The position numbers and the translations under genes are program-made. The notes under the pieces are model-generated. The model worked only from the letters and a program-made list of their open reading frames with translations, ran no database searches and was not told the DNA's origin. A stretch of DNA of 29,919 nt from contig NZ_NPDU01000055.1 in assembly GCF_002811985.1 (NCBI RefSeq), positions 1-29,919 on the forward strand, read 5' to 3'. Every line of letters begins with the position of its first letter. Position 1 is the first letter of the stretch. The DNA comes from Leptospira adleri. Its GTDB lineage: Bacteria > Spirochaetota > Leptospiria > Leptospirales > Leptospiraceae. Below, one piece after another: positions 1 to 10,035 of the stretch.

Positions 1-1799
1 TTTCCGTTTGAATCGCTGACAAGATAAGGAATCGTATTTTGATAAAGAGTATTCAAGATCGCGCTCTTCCAATTTGTTAGGACGCCCGAACCTACGGATT
101 TAGTGTCTATCACCGTAAGAATATAAAGTTTTCTTAATCTTTCTCTGCTGCCGACCGTTCTCGCGAAATCGAAAACCAAATTCGGATCCCCGATATCCCT
201 CTTCGAACTCAACTCGGACATAAGGGTGTGCTTTTCCACAAGAAAGCGGCAGAGATCGCGGTCTTCTTCGCTTAACCCGAGCCGATCTCCCACCGAGGAA
301 ACGAGTTCAGCTCCGTATTGAGAATGATCTCCTTCCTTAACTTTGCCCGCGTCGTGTAACAAAATTGCTAATGCGAGAAGTTCGATCTTAGAACATTCTT
401 TATAAGCCTTTTGTACTTGCAGATCCGGAAATTCTCCCTTGTCCAAGAGATCCAACTCGTGTAGAATCAAAAGAGTATGCTCGTCGACCGTAAACTCGTG
501 ATGATAGCTGAAAAGAGGAAAGTTCGTACAGGCACCGAATTCCGGAAGAATCGCGCCCAAAACTCCGGATTCGTGCATAAGCTTCAACACTCTTCCCCTT
601 TGAGAAGGGGTTCGTAGAATTTTCAAAAATTCCTCGTTTACCTCCGGAGAATATTTGAAGTCGTCGTCCAAAAAATTGGAAGCGAAACGGAATTCGTTGA
701 GAAGCGTTCCCGAAACTTGAAGATCCTTTTCTTGGATCATTCGAAAAGAAATCATCACATCTCTGTAGATCGTATGCGGGTTTGAAAAGAGCGTTCCTAT
801 CACCGGAGGAAAAACGGTCCTTCCTATTTTGAAAAAGTGAAGGTCCTCGTAAGGAAAACTTTCCCCTTCCGAACTCTTTCTCTTTTCAATGATCGAATCC
901 AGATAGATGCGGATGATAAAATAAATATTCTTCTGATGTCCGTATAAAACATACATAAACTTTTCCACGGAGGAAAGTTCGGTCTTTTTACCGAAGCCCA
1001 AATATTCCGCGACTTCCTGTTGGAGATTGAGATCGAGTCGATCCGTTTTTCTTGCGGTGATAACGTGCATAGCAATTCGAGCTCTTAGAAGAAAGTCGTA
1101 TGCTTCCTGCAAAAGTTGAATTTCTCCTCTTTGAAAGACGGGAAGAATGGAAAGTCCTCCCAAGGAAGGAAGATTGCGAACCGATTTTTCCATCCAAAAC
1201 ATATATTGAATGTCTCGAAGACCACAGAGATCGGTTTTGAGATTCGGTTCGCTTAACAAAATCGGGCGTTCTTCTTTTAGAAAACGCGAGGAAAGAATCT
1301 CTTCTTTTGCCTCATTATAATTTTTAGTCCTTTTCTCCGGAAGTTTCTCCAAAAACTCTGTCTTAAACTTTTCGAAGAGCGCACGAGAACCCGCAAGGAA
1401 ACGAGCGTCCAAAAACGCGTGATAAGAAGACATGTCGTCGAGATATTGAAAGCATTCCTTGATCGTTCTACAGGAATGTCCGACTTCTTTTCCGGAATCG
1501 TAGAGATATGTGTTGATTTTTGAGATAAGAGCGGCGAGTCGTTCTTCTTTGATTCCGTTGTGGAGATATAAAAGATCGATATCGGAATGAGGGGCCATCT
1601 CCATTCTTCCGTAACCGCCCATCGCTACCAGACAGATTTCGTCGCCCGACTTAAATTCAACGCCGGAAGTTTCAAACTTGGAAAGGATAAAAGAATCCAC
1701 GATATGAGTGAGTTGTCGAGAAACCAAACGACCGCCGACATTCTTACTTTTTTCCAAAAGTCTTTGAAAACTGTAGGAGATATCTAATTGTAAAGGCAT
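1..1799 (-). CDS. glnD: PII uridylyltransferase / uridylyl-removing enzyme GlnD (partial, C-terminus outside window)
   Basis: GlnD adds and removes UMP on the nitrogen-signalling protein PII, coupling glutamine level to nitrogen assimilation in the cytoplasm. I translated 599 codons from the ATG at 1799 to the left edge; the family is usually about 850-900 residues, so roughly the last third, including the ACT domains, is missing. Visible domains in order: a nucleotidyltransferase signature [17 protein letters not shown] at about residues 61-77 with metal-binding D73 and D75; a GlnD-typical [15 protein letters not shown] stretch near 184-198; and an HD domain with LLHDAGK near 480-486 (H482/D483) followed by [11 protein letters not shown]. 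An AGGA-like ribosome site (TAGGAATTTAG) precedes the ATG on the minus strand. The only reservation is that some spirochaetal GlnD-like proteins may act on partners other than PII. No neighbouring nitrogen gene is in the window. Confidence 0.88.
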   Translation of the reverse strand, partial: MPLQLDISYSFQRLLEKSKNVGGRLVSRQLTHIVDSFILSKFETSGVEFKSGDEICLVAMGGYGRMEMAPHSDIDLLYLHNGIKEERLAALISKINTYLYDSGKEVGHSCRTIKECFQYLDDMSSYHAFLDARFLAGSRALFEKFKTEFLEKLPEKRTKNYNEAKEEILSSRFLKEERPILLSEPNLKTDLCGLRDIQYMFWMEKSVRNLPSLGGLSILPVFQRGEIQLLQEAYDFLLRARIAMHVITARKTDRLDLNLQQEVAEYLGFGKKTELSSVEKFMYVLYGHQKNIYFIIRIYLDSIIEKRKSSEGESFPYEDLHFFKIGRTVFPPVIGTLFSNPHTIYRDVMISFRMIQEKDLQVSGTLLNEFRFASNFLDDDFKYSPEVNEEFLKILRTPSQRGRVLKLMHESGVLGAILPEFGACTNFPLFSYHHEFTVDEHTLLILHELDLLDKGEFPDLQVQKAYKECSKIELLALAILLHDAGKVKEGDHSQYGAELVSSVGDRLGLSEEDRDLCRFLVEKHTLMSELSSKRDIGDPNLVFDFARTVGSRERLRKLYILTVIDTKSVGSGVLTNWKSAILNTLYQNTIPYLVSDSNG

Positions 1800-2048
1800 C
1801 TAAATTCCTAAAAATAAATTCAACTTCGAAGGTTTGATCTTAAACCCGATTCTTAAAAGGAATCGGTTCCATTTCGTAAATCTTTTTTTCGGAGCCTATA
1901 AACTTGGTCCGACAAAGTTATTCGCTAAAAAATTGCTTGTCTCCGAATTTCAACCAGTCCCCAAGAAAAACGATAACCTCAAACGAAACAAATTCAATCT
2001 CGAAAAAAACCTGTCGTAACAACGACGCAACCGTGAAAAACGCGCGCC

Positions 2049-2071
2049 CCACCCTGACTTTGGGTGGAGGG
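2049..2071. repeat. G/C-rich hairpin, probable interspersed repeat
   Basis: The arms CCACCC (2049-2054) and GGGTGG (2062-2067) enclose TGACTTT. Further C and G runs outside the arms can extend the stem with a bulge, and G-rich GGGGTGAGGTGGTGGG continues to 2084. Base composition is very unlike the A/T-rich flanks. Similar blocks between genes are, as I recall, common in leptospiral chromosomes; the copy number cannot be checked here. Confidence 0.5.
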
Positions 2072-2152
2072 GTGAGGTGGTGGGAAAATTCTGAAGATTT
2101 TTCCCTATCAGAAAATCAGAATTTTGCAAGTAAAAAGCCTTCATTCTTCGTA

Positions 2153-2168
2153 TGTGGGAATTCCCACA
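2153..2168. repeat. Perfect 16-bp palindrome of the GTGGGAA..C..CAC type
   Basis: TGTGGGAA is followed directly by TTCCCACA, a perfect palindrome. Its core resembles the two TGTGGGAACTCACACA copies at 6512 and 6583, so it looks like one member of a short interspersed family. It may be a protein-binding site or a repetitive extragenic palindrome; the sequence alone does not say which. Confidence 0.65.
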
Positions 2169-2468
2169 GAACTTCGGAAAACGACTCCTTTCTTCCTAAG
2201 CTATTCTTCCGGAGTTGATGAGAATATCCAAATCGCAAGAATATTTGCAAAACGATCCTGAATTCATCTTTTTTAGAAAATTAGAATCAGCTTCTTCAAA
2301 ATTCCGTAAGCCGAACTTCTCGTAAAGGTAAGCGAAGCTCTTCTTAACTCGAATCTGACTTGAACACACCCCATTCGAGAAACGAATTGTAAAACGGCCG
2401 CATTCTCCTCGACTCGTCTCCGCAAAAATTATTATTTTTCCAGTTCTCTTTGAACGGTTCCTCGGTTC

Positions 2469-4607
<2,139 letters not shown>

Positions 4608-4656
4608 AGATTTTCATTGCAAATCCAATGGTTAGGATAGAATTTTCTGAAAACCT

Positions 4657-4662
4657 GGAGGA
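4657..4662 (+). promoter_or_regulatory. Ribosome binding site deciding the start of the TerB-like gene
   Basis: GGAGGA lies seven bases before the ATG at 4670. The earlier in-frame ATG at 4628 has no such site, so translation most likely begins at 4670. Confidence 0.75.
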
Positions 4663-4669
4663 ACTCCCG

Positions 4670-5179
<510 letters not shown>

Positions 5180-5241
5180 ATCCGCCTTTTGAAACAGAAT
5201 CGTTTCCCACGGATCTTAACCTTTTTTCCGGGAACATCGTT

Positions 5242-6204
5242 ATGATCGGCTGGGTTTGGGAAACGTTAGTCTATCTTTTCATCTTTTACGCCGGGCTTCA
5301 ATTTTTGATGTCCGGTCCTATGATACAACTTCTAGTTAATTTTTTTTCCTTTCGGCATTTCAAATTCAAATGGGTCTCTTCGGGAATTCTTCTTCCGTTC
5401 TTTTACGTCATATCCAAAAACTGCACGATCGAATTCCCCGGAATTCTTAAAACCGATCAGGTTTACACGAGAATCTCTTCTCTTAATTTTCAGATCGATT
5501 TTTTTTCCTTATTCAAAGGCAAGTTGAGAATTCCGTCCTCTTACTTCGGAAACTTCCACATGGATTATACGAATATCGTCAGCCCTCACAAAAAGATCGG
5601 CCTGATGCCCAAACGAGGAAGAATCATATTCCAAAATATGAAAATAGAAAACGGATCGATCTCGATCGTCGATAAAACCCTGACTCCGACGTATTCGATT
5701 CAACTCAGAGACATCGCGATCGAAGGCGGATATATGGACTCGGGTTCTCCCTTGGAACTTCTTTTCAGAACCAAAAGCGGTTCCTGTAGACTCGGAAGAA
5801 GAGGAAATCTGAGAATCGGCGTTTTGGCCGGAGAAACGAGGGGTTTCCTATCGTTAAGCGACATCACCTGGTCCGAGCTTGCGGGTCTTCAAGTGATCCC
5901 TCTTCCATTCCTCAAAAATAGGGTTCAGATCTATGTGGAATTTAAACATATAAACGGAGATCAAACCGCAGTGGAAGGAACTCTGATTCATTTCGCTCCG
6001 AACGCGGACGATAAACCGGAACAAAGTTATCCGTTTCAATTCGTGATCGATTGGAAAAATTACAATCTTCCTTTCGACCTCGCGCTTCGGGAATTGATCT
6101 TAGAATTATTTTTAAAAATCAAACTCAAAGGTGTGATGACAAGAACGATTCAGAGTGTTGCAAAAGGACTTTACGCGATCATCGGAAGAAATCGAAAACG
6201 TTAG
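5242..6204 (+). CDS. Membrane-anchored AsmA/DUF748-like protein, function unknown
   Basis: The 320-residue product has an N-terminal hydrophobic segment (about residues 5-30) and then a beta-rich body. The pattern [19 protein letters not shown] followed by [11 protein letters not shown] is typical of AsmA/DUF748-like proteins, which run between the inner and outer membranes and help place or traffic envelope lipids and proteins. The C-terminus is basic and ends in GRNRKR. At 320 residues it is short for the family, so it could be a one-module AsmA-like protein. The ATG at 5242 follows a weak GGGAA site. It probably forms a transcription unit with the TerB-like gene before it. No terminator is obvious after its stop. 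The family call is tentative; an uncharacterised leptospiral membrane protein is the safe reading. Confidence 0.55.
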   Translation: MIGWVWETLVYLFIFYAGLQFLMSGPMIQLLVNFFSFRHFKFKWVSSGILLPFFYVISKNCTIEFPGILKTDQVYTRISSLNFQIDFFSLFKGKLRIPSSYFGNFHMDYTNIVSPHKKIGLMPKRGRIIFQNMKIENGSISIVDKTLTPTYSIQLRDIAIEGGYMDSGSPLELLFRTKSGSCRLGRRGNLRIGVLAGETRGFLSLSDITWSELAGLQVIPLPFLKNRVQIYVEFKHINGDQTAVEGTLIHFAPNADDKPEQSYPFQFVIDWKNYNLPFDLALRELILELFLKIKLKGVMTRTIQSVAKGLYAIIGRNRKR

Positions 6205-6323
6205 ACGAAATCTAAATCAAGGCGCGAAATGAACGGCGGGGATTCCTACCCTTAGAATCGAAGAATTCCGCAAAGACCAAACGTTTTTCCGACAAACGGA
6301 ATCTTACCGAAAGAAGCTTGTAA

Positions 6324-6340
6324 ACGGACTTCAAGTCCGT
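6324..6340. repeat. 17-bp palindrome of the GGACTTCAAG family
   Basis: Arms ACGGACTT and AAGTCCGT surround a single C. Fifteen of its 17 bases recur at 27015-27031, within and beside another palindrome, which suggests a short interspersed element rather than a chance hairpin. Confidence 0.6.
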
Positions 6341-6511
6341 CCGATTTAAAATTCGGATACATCGTCTTCTTAAATCGGTTTTTCAATCGCGCCAAGTATT
6401 TTAGAATCAATTCTGTTCCTTAATTTTTCGAAAAATTTTTTGATATGACCGTCCTTAGATCAAAGACAAAATTTCATCCTCACCTTGAGAACCTCTTCCA
6501 AAACCTGAAAC

Positions 6512-6598
6512 TGTGGGAACTCACACAGGTCCTGAATCACGGATAAGACCGTAATCGCAGAAAAGTCCAATGAGACAAAATTTGTGGGAACTCACACA
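6512..6598. repeat. Two direct copies of TGTGGGAACTCACACA
   Basis: The 16-mer occurs identically at 6512-6527 and 6583-6598, 71 bases apart start to start. Each copy is itself an imperfect palindrome (TGTG..CACA), and the flanks extend it: CTGTG..CACAG in the first, TTTGTG..CACAAA in the second. A related perfect palindrome is at 2153-2168. They may be binding sites or a repetitive extragenic element. Confidence 0.7.
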
Positions 6599-6612
6599 AA
6601 GGATTAGAATTT

Positions 6613-6714
6613 ATGAAACGAGCTTTTTTCCGTTACGAAGGTTTCGGGAAGACCGGAATCAATACTCGAAAAGAGTTAAAATTAAGATCCGCTATCGATC
6701 CGCGGTCGGTTTGA
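6613..6714 (+). CDS. Possible 33-residue small protein (doubtful)
   Basis: An ATG at 6613 is preceded by AAGGA about nine bases upstream and opens 33 codons. The product starts MKRAFFRYEGFGKTGINTR, is basic and has no membrane segment or known motif. It lies inside a repeat-bearing gap immediately after a palindromic repeat copy, so the ribosome site could be coincidence. Listed because it is too short for ordinary gene calling and has a plausible start; nothing supports a function. Confidence 0.15.
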   Translation: MKRAFFRYEGFGKTGINTRKELKLRSAIDPRSV

Positions 6715-6810
6715 TTCTTTTCGACCTAAAAATATTTTTAAGAAAATAAAACCCGATTCTTACGGCCCAAAACGAGCTTACTTTACGAAAAGTTTAGTCT
6801 TTTCAGAAAG

Positions 6811-8004
6811 TCATCGCTCAATACAAAGCGAACGTTTGAATCCGGTTGTGCAAGGAATGAGTGTCGACCCGTCTCCCGCTAAACCATTGCCCGTAGCGTT
6901 ATCGGTCCAATCGCTGCAATTCACGTTGACCGTCCAATTCGTATTGAAGCCGGACCAGAAGTCACTAGCCGGATTCCCGGTGCTCGTATAAAGAGTGTTA
7001 TAAGCGATCAAACCGTTGTTATCCGAAGTTGCGATGAAGGCGTTGTTGTCCGCGCGGTAATATTTCGTATTCTTCGCGATCGGCCAATCCGCGTTCCCCG
7101 GAACTCGCGCCGCAACGCCTGCAAGAATCTTAGAAGAAAAACCAACATCCGCGCTGCAAGCGGAATCGCCTCCGTTAATGCCAAGGTTGAGCGCGCCATA
7201 TTGCATGTTTCCCGCCGAAACTCTTGTAATCGTTCCGATTCTTTTATCGTTGTTGATAATCTTTAGCGTAAAAGAAACCGCAAGATTGGAAGGCGTAACG
7301 GCGACGTTTAACGCATAGGTTTGATCAAAATAGTCCGACGATCCGGCCGGAGTCAAATCGGTAGCCGTTACGGAAACGGAATCCGGATTCGCAAAGTTCA
7401 TATCGTAACTTTCAGGGCCGGGACTAAAATGGTTGATGGCCGCCGTCGTGGAAAGAGCGACGTGAGCCACAGGATCGTTTGGACCGGTCGGACCGCTCAG
7501 AGAAATATCGAAGTTCAAAGCGGTTCCGTCTTCTTTTACGCTGACCGTATCACCGGGAATCTTTCCGTTGATGACCACGGTTGAACAATAGACGATCAGA
7601 TTGGAAACGTCGGACGTCGCGTTTCCGGAAGGATTTTCAGTAGTATCGGAAAAAATCTTACAGGAATGATTGGGAGCGGAAGTCTTCACGCTCAATTGAT
7701 AGGCTTGATTTTTAGGAATTCGATTTGCGAATTGAAATCCGCTGTTACCGGAAAGCGCCAAAACCTCGCTGTTCAATTGAACCTCGACGGTTCCGGAAAC
7801 TAAACCTTGCAAAACTCCGCCAAACTGAAAACCGGTGTTTGCTGAGGACGAGGAAGAAGCCGCAGTCTCCGCAACTTCTTGAACGATGGTGATCAAAGCT
7901 CCGCTTGGACCATCCAAAGAAAAACGTTCCGCCTGCGCGCAAGAAATCAAAGAGCTCAGAAAGAAGACATACGCGGAAAAAATATAAAAAGAAATTCGCT
8001 TCAT
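6811..8004 (-). CDS. DUF1554 domain lipoprotein
   Basis: The 397-residue product is exported and probably lipid-anchored. A basic MKR start and hydrophobic core run into the spirochaetal lipobox LISC, placing the modified cysteine at residue 22. A serine-rich linker follows, then a beta-rich module (about 58-140: GFQFGGVLQGLVSGTVEVQL to the Cys pair near 115-140), which looks like the small Ig-like module common in bacterial lipoproteins. A second beta-rich region (about 145-250) follows. The C-terminal 140 residues (from NDKRIGTITRV) match the DUF1554 pattern: a conserved cysteine near 283, W-rich centre, CSDWTD near 363 and a final CIER. DUF1554 is a leptospiral surface family with C-type-lectin-like features. 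The ATG at 8004 is preferred to an in-frame TTG at 8013, which only adds three residues. Its ligand is unknown. It is downstream of, and on the same strand as, the membrane AraC regulator, but a strong terminator separates them. Confidence 0.8.
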   Translation of the reverse strand: MKRISFYIFSAYVFFLSSLISCAQAERFSLDGPSGALITIVQEVAETAASSSSSANTGFQFGGVLQGLVSGTVEVQLNSEVLALSGNSGFQFANRIPKNQAYQLSVKTSAPNHSCKIFSDTTENPSGNATSDVSNLIVYCSTVVINGKIPGDTVSVKEDGTALNFDISLSGPTGPNDPVAHVALSTTAAINHFSPGPESYDMNFANPDSVSVTATDLTPAGSSDYFDQTYALNVAVTPSNLAVSFTLKIINNDKRIGTITRVSAGNMQYGALNLGINGGDSACSADVGFSSKILAGVAARVPGNADWPIAKNTKYYRADNNAFIATSDNNGLIAYNTLYTSTGNPASDFWSGFNTNWTVNVNCSDWTDNATGNGLAGDGSTLIPCTTGFKRSLCIER

Positions 8005-8141
8005 TGCATACAATCTATTTTATCTATCGATTTGCTTCTAATTTATAGACAAATCGATCCGATAATTTTGTGACTTTTTTCATTTTCGAAATTTCATTCC
8101 AAACAGGATATAAGAATTTTGAGAGTCACATTCTTTCCCTA

Positions 8142-8186
8142 TTTTTTTCAGAGAGAATTTTCGGCAAAATTCTTCTCTGAAAAAAA
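8142..8186 (-). terminator. Strong intrinsic terminator after the membrane AraC regulator
   Basis: Arms CAGAGAGAATTTT (8149-8161) and AAAATTCTTCTCTG (8166-8179) pair with one bulged base around CGGC. T and A runs flank both sides, so it can act in both directions. It lies between the end of the regulator (8267) and the start of the DUF1554 lipoprotein gene (8004), making these separate transcription units. Confidence 0.85.
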
Positions 8187-8266
8187 TAGACTTGAGAATC
8201 GTGGAAATCGATAGGCTACATAACTCCCTTGATCCGAAAAATCAAAGGAGAATATGAATCTTCTTT

Positions 8267-9433
8267 TTAGATAGAATGAGAGTATCTTGAATCCAGATCT
8301 CCCATTTCATCTTCGTTGTTTTTATAATTCGTTAGATTCTCTTCTCGAAACGCTTTCGGAGATTTTTTTGTCTCTTTTAAAAATGCTCTGTGAAAAGCGG
8401 AAGAGGAACTGAATCCTACGGCCATTCCGATCGAAAGAATCGATCGATCCGGCTCTTCGAGAAGCATAACTTTCGCTTCCTTAACTCTGTGATGATTTAT
8501 AAACGAATTAAAGTTCATCCCCATGTGTTCGTTCAAAAACGCGGACAAATGGTGCACGGAAAGTCCCATTTCGGAAGCCAAAGAAGGAAGTCTCAGCTCT
8601 TCATCCAAATGAATCTTTTCGTTTTGCATCAATTCATTGAGTTTGCTCTCGACTTTTTCTATATTCAAATCTTCTAATAGAGACCGTTTTTCTAAATTTT
8701 GATCCCTCTGTTCCAGATTCTTATCCGATGCAAACTCCCGCGAAGCCGAATTCCCTCTTGAAAAGTCTTCGTTGGAACGTTGCAGTTCCGCGACGACCGG
8801 GATAAATTCGCTCAAAATGATCGGGGAAAGAATCAGAAAGTAATAATTGATCGTGCTCATCGGCTCGATGATCTTGGCGCCCTCGAAGTATCGAATCACT
8901 TCCGTAAGTTTGATCACGAGCAAAACGCTGATCGCAGGAAGAATTTTCACTAAATTTCCCCGGTTTTCGGAAGAACGCAGCGGGACCAACACTTGAAAGA
9001 GAAGATATGCGAAGAATAAGAAACTTCCTAAGGAAATCACTTCCGATAGGTTTGGAATCTTAAATTCATCCAATAAATCCCAAATTACCACGATCGCCGC
9101 AGTGGCCGCAAAACTACGAAGTAGCAATTTTCTAAGAGAGGAAAAATCGCCTTCGTTGATCTGAGAACTTCCGGTCTTTGCGGAAACGGTTAGATTCATA
9201 AAAAAGAAAATCACCGTTACCGAAAAGAATGCGTAAAAATACTGAGCGAGCTTCTTTGCAAGAGCATATTCAGTGATAAAAATAGTGGCCGTAAATGACC
9301 AAAACAGAGAGGCCATCAAAAAAAACAGCACTGACGCACCGAACCTCTTGTTACGATCTCTCTTAAACAGTCCAAATACCGCGATGATAAAATAGAGCAT
9401 CGCAGCTAAAGAGTAGTATTTAACCTCTTCCAC
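8267..9433 (-). CDS. Seven-TM membrane regulator with C-terminal AraC-type DNA-binding domain
   Basis: The 388-residue product joins an N-terminal membrane sensor to a cytoplasmic transcription factor. Seven hydrophobic segments lie at about residues 6-23, 33-53, 62-82, 103-120, 133-152, 161-180 and 193-213. A charged linker (about 215-280) leads to a two-HTH AraC/XylS domain at about 283-365, with SVHHLSAFLNEHMGMNFNSF in the first helix-turn-helix and SILSIGMAVGFSSSSAFHRAFLK in the second. The start is GTG at 9433, supported by AAGGA eight bases upstream on the minus strand; the first in-frame ATG would cut into the first membrane segment. It is divergent from the DUF1566 lipoprotein gene across a 602-base gap full of candidate operators, so control of that gene and of itself is a reasonable inference. 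The signal sensed is unknown. Confidence 0.88.
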   Translation of the reverse strand: MEEVKYYSLAAMLYFIIAVFGLFKRDRNKRFGASVLFFLMASLFWSFTATIFITEYALAKKLAQYFYAFFSVTVIFFFMNLTVSAKTGSSQINEGDFSSLRKLLLRSFAATAAIVVIWDLLDEFKIPNLSEVISLGSFLFFAYLLFQVLVPLRSSENRGNLVKILPAISVLLVIKLTEVIRYFEGAKIIEPMSTINYYFLILSPIILSEFIPVVAELQRSNEDFSRGNSASREFASDKNLEQRDQNLEKRSLLEDLNIEKVESKLNELMQNEKIHLDEELRLPSLASEMGLSVHHLSAFLNEHMGMNFNSFINHHRVKEAKVMLLEEPDRSILSIGMAVGFSSSSAFHRAFLKETKKSPKAFREENLTNYKNNEDEMGDLDSRYSHSI

Positions 9434-9497
9434 ATCCGAATCCTTAAGTAGTTATTTATTTGTATTTTTACCAGATATTTTGGTAACAAGGGCATTC

Positions 9498-9519
9498 TGA
9501 GCTTTTGCTCATTTTTTTT
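9498..9519 (+). terminator. Orphan plus-strand terminator-like hairpin
   Basis: TGAGC (9498-9502), TTTT, GCTCA (9507-9511), then eight T. The five-pair stem is short but the form is that of an intrinsic terminator reading on the plus strand. No plus-strand gene lies to its left; the membrane AraC gene there runs the other way. Confidence 0.45.
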
Positions 9520-9703
9520 ATTTCTTGAGAATTTATAAATCGTCACTTCTCAAAAATAAAATAAATTCTCTCGTTCCAGTCGAATGAATACGTTTTTGAA
9601 ACCAAAGGATGCCTAAAAAAACGACCTGGGTCGGGAAAAAAGTGATACTTACTGATTTATAGGAAAAGTTATTGATTAATAACACAAGAAACTTGCAAAA
9701 AAA

Positions 9704-9730
9704 TTTGGGAACCGAGCCTCTTTTGGGAAC
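9704..9730. promoter_or_regulatory. TTTGGGAAC direct repeat pair, candidate AraC-type operator
   Basis: TTTGGGAAC occurs at 9704-9712 and 9722-9730, 18 bases apart. Direct repeats about two helical turns apart are the usual target form of AraC-family proteins, and a member of that family is encoded next door. Assignment is inference from position and form. Confidence 0.45.
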
Positions 9731-9749
9731 GATCGGCCTGAAAACGGAA

Positions 9750-9774
9750 ACGTTAGGAAATCATTTCCTAACGT
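9750..9774. promoter_or_regulatory. 25-bp perfect palindrome
   Basis: Arms ACGTTAGGAAAT and ATTTCCTAACGT meet at a single central C (9762). With a one-base centre it is more like a dimeric protein-binding site than a terminator, and no long T run follows. It lies 260 bases before the DUF1566 lipoprotein start. Confidence 0.6.
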
Positions 9775-10035
9775 AGAAAAAACTCTCATTTTAAAAATGA
9801 AAACTCGCAATTAAAAAAACACAGTTTCCACACACCCTTGCTATGGAACTACGAACTTTTTCAACACTAATGCCTCCGTTCTGCGATTCATAAAGTTCTA
9901 TTGAACCCTCTTTCTCTAACTTATAAGCAAAGAATTCCTCAATTATAGGCGGTGACGTATTACTGAAAAAAAAGAAGTAAATTAATTTCACATCACTCAA
10001 ATTTTGCGGATGGAAATGTTGTGGAGGATCTTCCC

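Larger units (their letters stand above)
1800..2468. other. Gene-free interval with repeat-like palindromes
   Basis: This 669-base gap lies between the start of glnD and the end of metG, both on the minus strand. Open frames inside it (for example 1834-2019 and 1904-2218 on the plus strand) have no recognisable protein features. It holds a G/C-rich hairpin (2049-2067), a 16-bp perfect palindrome (2153-2168), a small hairpin with arms ATTCG/CGAAT (2373-2387), and an inverted pair AGCTTC/GAAGCT about 45 bases apart near 2290-2340. No clear intrinsic terminator is seen after metG. The left end must hold the glnD promoter. Confidence 0.6.
6205..6810. other. Gene-free interval between convergent genes, with several palindromes
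   Basis: This 606-base gap lies between the end of the AsmA-like gene and the end of the DUF1554 lipoprotein gene, which converge. It contains a 17-bp palindrome (6324-6340), a second weak hairpin with arms TCCGA/TCGGA (6340-6357), and two copies of TGTGGGAACTCACACA (6512-6527, 6583-6598). A weak GAAAAG/CTTTTC hairpin (6787-6804) lies just beyond the lipoprotein stop. A 33-codon open frame at 6613-6714 is listed separately. No strong terminator is seen for either gene. Confidence 0.6.
9434..10035. other. Divergent intergenic region dense in candidate operators
   Basis: This gap separates the membrane AraC gene (-) from the DUF1566 lipoprotein gene (+). In order it holds TTACCA/TGGTAA arms around seven bases (9468-9486), a plus-strand hairpin with T run (9498-9519), a TTGAGAA/TTCTCAA inverted pair (about 9525-9552), GTTATT/AATAAC arms (9668-9683), TTTGGGAAC direct repeats (9704-9730), a 25-bp perfect palindrome (9750-9774) and CATTTT/AAAATG (9787-9799). 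An open frame on the minus strand at 9791-10000 begins at TTG and shows no family features; I do not call it. Confidence 0.7.

Noticed and set aside
1834..2218. Plus-strand open frames in the gap between glnD and metG
   Set aside because: No recognisable domain, no ribosome site that I can see, and they read through the G/C-rich repeat and the palindrome; likely chance frames.
5180..5241. A terminator between the TerB-like and AsmA-like genes
   Set aside because: No stem with a T run can be found in the 62 bases; the genes are more likely co-transcribed.
6512..6598. Possible CRISPR-like repeat spacing
   Set aside because: Only two copies of a 16-mer, 71 bases apart, with no cas gene; not an array.
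9791..10000. A 69-codon minus-strand frame beginning at TTG in the operator-rich gap
   Set aside because: TTG start without a ribosome site, low-complexity F-rich start and no homology I know; its ends overlap palindromes and the lipoprotein's upstream region.
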